From Thermodesulfobacteriota bacterium (GTDB lineage: Bacteria > Desulfobacterota > WTBG01 > CAIYCZ01 > CAIRTM01), in contig JANQFE010000112.1 in NCBI GenBank assembly GCA_028278025.1, positions 1 to 32,231 on the forward strand: DNA of 32,231 nt, read 5' to 3'. The translations under genes were made by a program, and so were the position numbers. The first letter of the stretch is position 1; each line of letters starts with the position of its first letter. The notes below the pieces were generated by a model. It saw only the letters and a list, made by a program, of their open reading frames with translations. It ran no database searches and had not been told where the DNA came from. This document shows, one piece after another, positions 31,443 through 32,231 of the stretch.

Positions 31443-32231
31443 TTATTTTTTCAAGCAGATGCTCATTAGTGGCAGAAGTGACTCCAAGATTTGCTGAACA
31501 GAGCGTTTCACTGCCGGATTTTCAGCAATAAAGGCATCTATTTTTTCAGTATTAGTATAGTAAAAATATATTAGTTTCTGTCCCAAGCTGCTCCTGGTCA
31601 ACACAACATCACGAAATTGTCTTATAATATCAAGGTGTGTATTTGCATTTTCCAAAAGAAAGACTACAGGGCATATCCTATCGCAGGCATCTCCGATTCC
31701 GTCTTCATCACGGTCCTTTTGGTCCGGATTTGCCGTGTCAGGGCAATTATCTTCATCTGCGCACAATCCGTCCTCATCTTTATCATTATCCGGGTCATAG
31801 GGGCATATATCACAAAGATCGCCTCTGCCATCAGTATCATTATCAGTCTGATCAACATTATGTATTTCAGGACAGTTATCACACGCATTACCCAGGCCGT
31901 CTTCATCAATATCAGCCTGATCAGGGTTGGCATCTTGGGGGCAGTTGTCAGTGTCACCACACACGGAATCCCCATCTACATCATTGTCCGGGTCCTGGGG
32001 ACATTCATCGCAAGCGTCACCCCGGCCATCTGTATCGCGGTCAATCTGGTTGACATTATAGGTGTTCGGACAGTTATCGCAAGCGTCGCCCAGACTATCC
32101 CCGTCACTGTCAGCCTGATCAGGGTTGGCGTTCTGGGGGCAGTTGTCAGTGTCAGCGCATATGCCGTCAGCGTCCTCGTCATTGTCCTGATCATAGGGGC
32201 AGCTGTCACAGGGATCACCCTGGCCGTCCCC
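31443..32231 (-). CDS. Thrombospondin type 3 repeat protein with CFI-box-like C-terminus (5' end outside the window)
   Basis: Only the last 262 residues are inside the window; the frame stays open to base 32231. Acidic Ca2+-binding type 3 repeats (D-x-D-x-D-G-x-G-D-x-C-D-N-C-P) fill residues up to about 185. A 66-aa (198-bp) higher-order repeat is visible, for example DTDNCPQNANPDQ recurring as DTDNCPQDANPDQ. The last 75 residues resemble the CFI-box C-terminal domain, with a worn cysteine motif (CPVVFLLEN instead of CFIATAAYG) followed by LDIIRQFRDVVLTRSSLG and FYYTNTEKIDAFIAENP. Proteins of this build are usually secreted or surface-located in Desulfobacterota. Without the N-terminus the signal peptide and other domains are unknown. 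Confidence 0.85.
   Translation of the reverse strand, partial: GDGQGDPCDSCPYDQDNDEDADGICADTDNCPQNANPDQADSDGDSLGDACDNCPNTYNVNQIDRDTDGRGDACDECPQDPDNDVDGDSVCGDTDNCPQDANPDQADIDEDGLGNACDNCPEIHNVDQTDNDTDGRGDLCDICPYDPDNDKDEDGLCADEDNCPDTANPDQKDRDEDGIGDACDRICPVVFLLENANTHLDIIRQFRDVVLTRSSLGQKLIYFYYTNTEKIDAFIAENPAVKRSVQQILESLLPLMSICLKK

Noticed and set aside
31318..31531. Lipoprotein-like short frame (V-F-I-L-F-G-L-V-F-I-G-C-S-S) on the + strand
   Set aside because: It has no ribosome binding site, its N-terminal part is in another frame, and its 3' half is antisense to the clear repeat-protein gene. It could be a remnant but cannot be supported.

Overview
The window reads as chromosomal DNA of a Gram-negative bacterium. 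It encodes lipoproteins, LysM murein hydrolases, an Obg GTPase and C5-pathway tetrapyrrole synthesis. The mix of genes resembles anaerobic Desulfobacterota-type ('deltaproteobacterial') genomes: a siroheme/heme cluster beginning with precorrin-2 dehydrogenase, PAS and receiver proteins ending in a four-cysteine tail, and CFI-box-like and thrombospondin type 3 repeat proteins. That placement is an inference from gene content; there is no rRNA or other marker to fix it. I saw no tRNA, rRNA or CRISPR array.

Layout. 130-3765: a membrane PAS protein, an ATC-hydrolase-like protein, a DUF488 protein and a degenerate YchF-like GTPase. 3845-11049: a compact tetrapyrrole cluster on the + strand (precorrin-2 dehydrogenase, hemA, hemC, cobA-hemD fusion, hemB, hemL) that runs from glutamyl-tRNA to uroporphyrinogen III and precorrin-2/siroheme. 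11197-17641: a formyltransferase-fold protein convergent with an FkbH-like HAD protein, class II aldolase, obgE, and two paralogous 123-aa four-helix membrane proteins on either side of the aldolase-obg block. 17913-25135: an MltD-type lytic transglycosylase, a response regulator, an inserted transposon, and a second LysM/transglycosylase protein. 25341-32231: a CheY-like receiver, a double-length phosphofructokinase with a zinc-ribbon tail, small membrane and cysteine-containing proteins, an aldo/keto reductase, and the 3' end of a calcium-binding repeat protein that runs off the window.

The most interesting region is 20382-23272. It is a complete 2,891-bp transposon with 28-bp perfect terminal inverted repeats and a perfect 8-bp target duplication (CCTCTTTC). 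It encodes an IS1-like DDE transposase on the - strand and two passenger genes on the + strand. One passenger is a dCTP-deaminase-fold protein whose catalytic Glu position is Gly and which has a C-terminal membrane anchor. The other is an unrecognised, possibly winged-helix protein. Between the transposase and the second passenger lie about 430 bp holding four sigma70-type promoters, each with a perfect TTGACA and a 17-bp spacer. Two on the + strand each end within about 75-100 nt at an intrinsic terminator, so they predict two short structured RNAs in tandem. A fully consensus - strand promoter (TTGACA-N17-TATAAT) lies beyond them, so a transposase mRNA started there would carry a leader of about 280 nt complementary to both small RNAs. 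I read this as a possible antisense-RNA control system for an IS1-type element; it is a prediction from sequence only.
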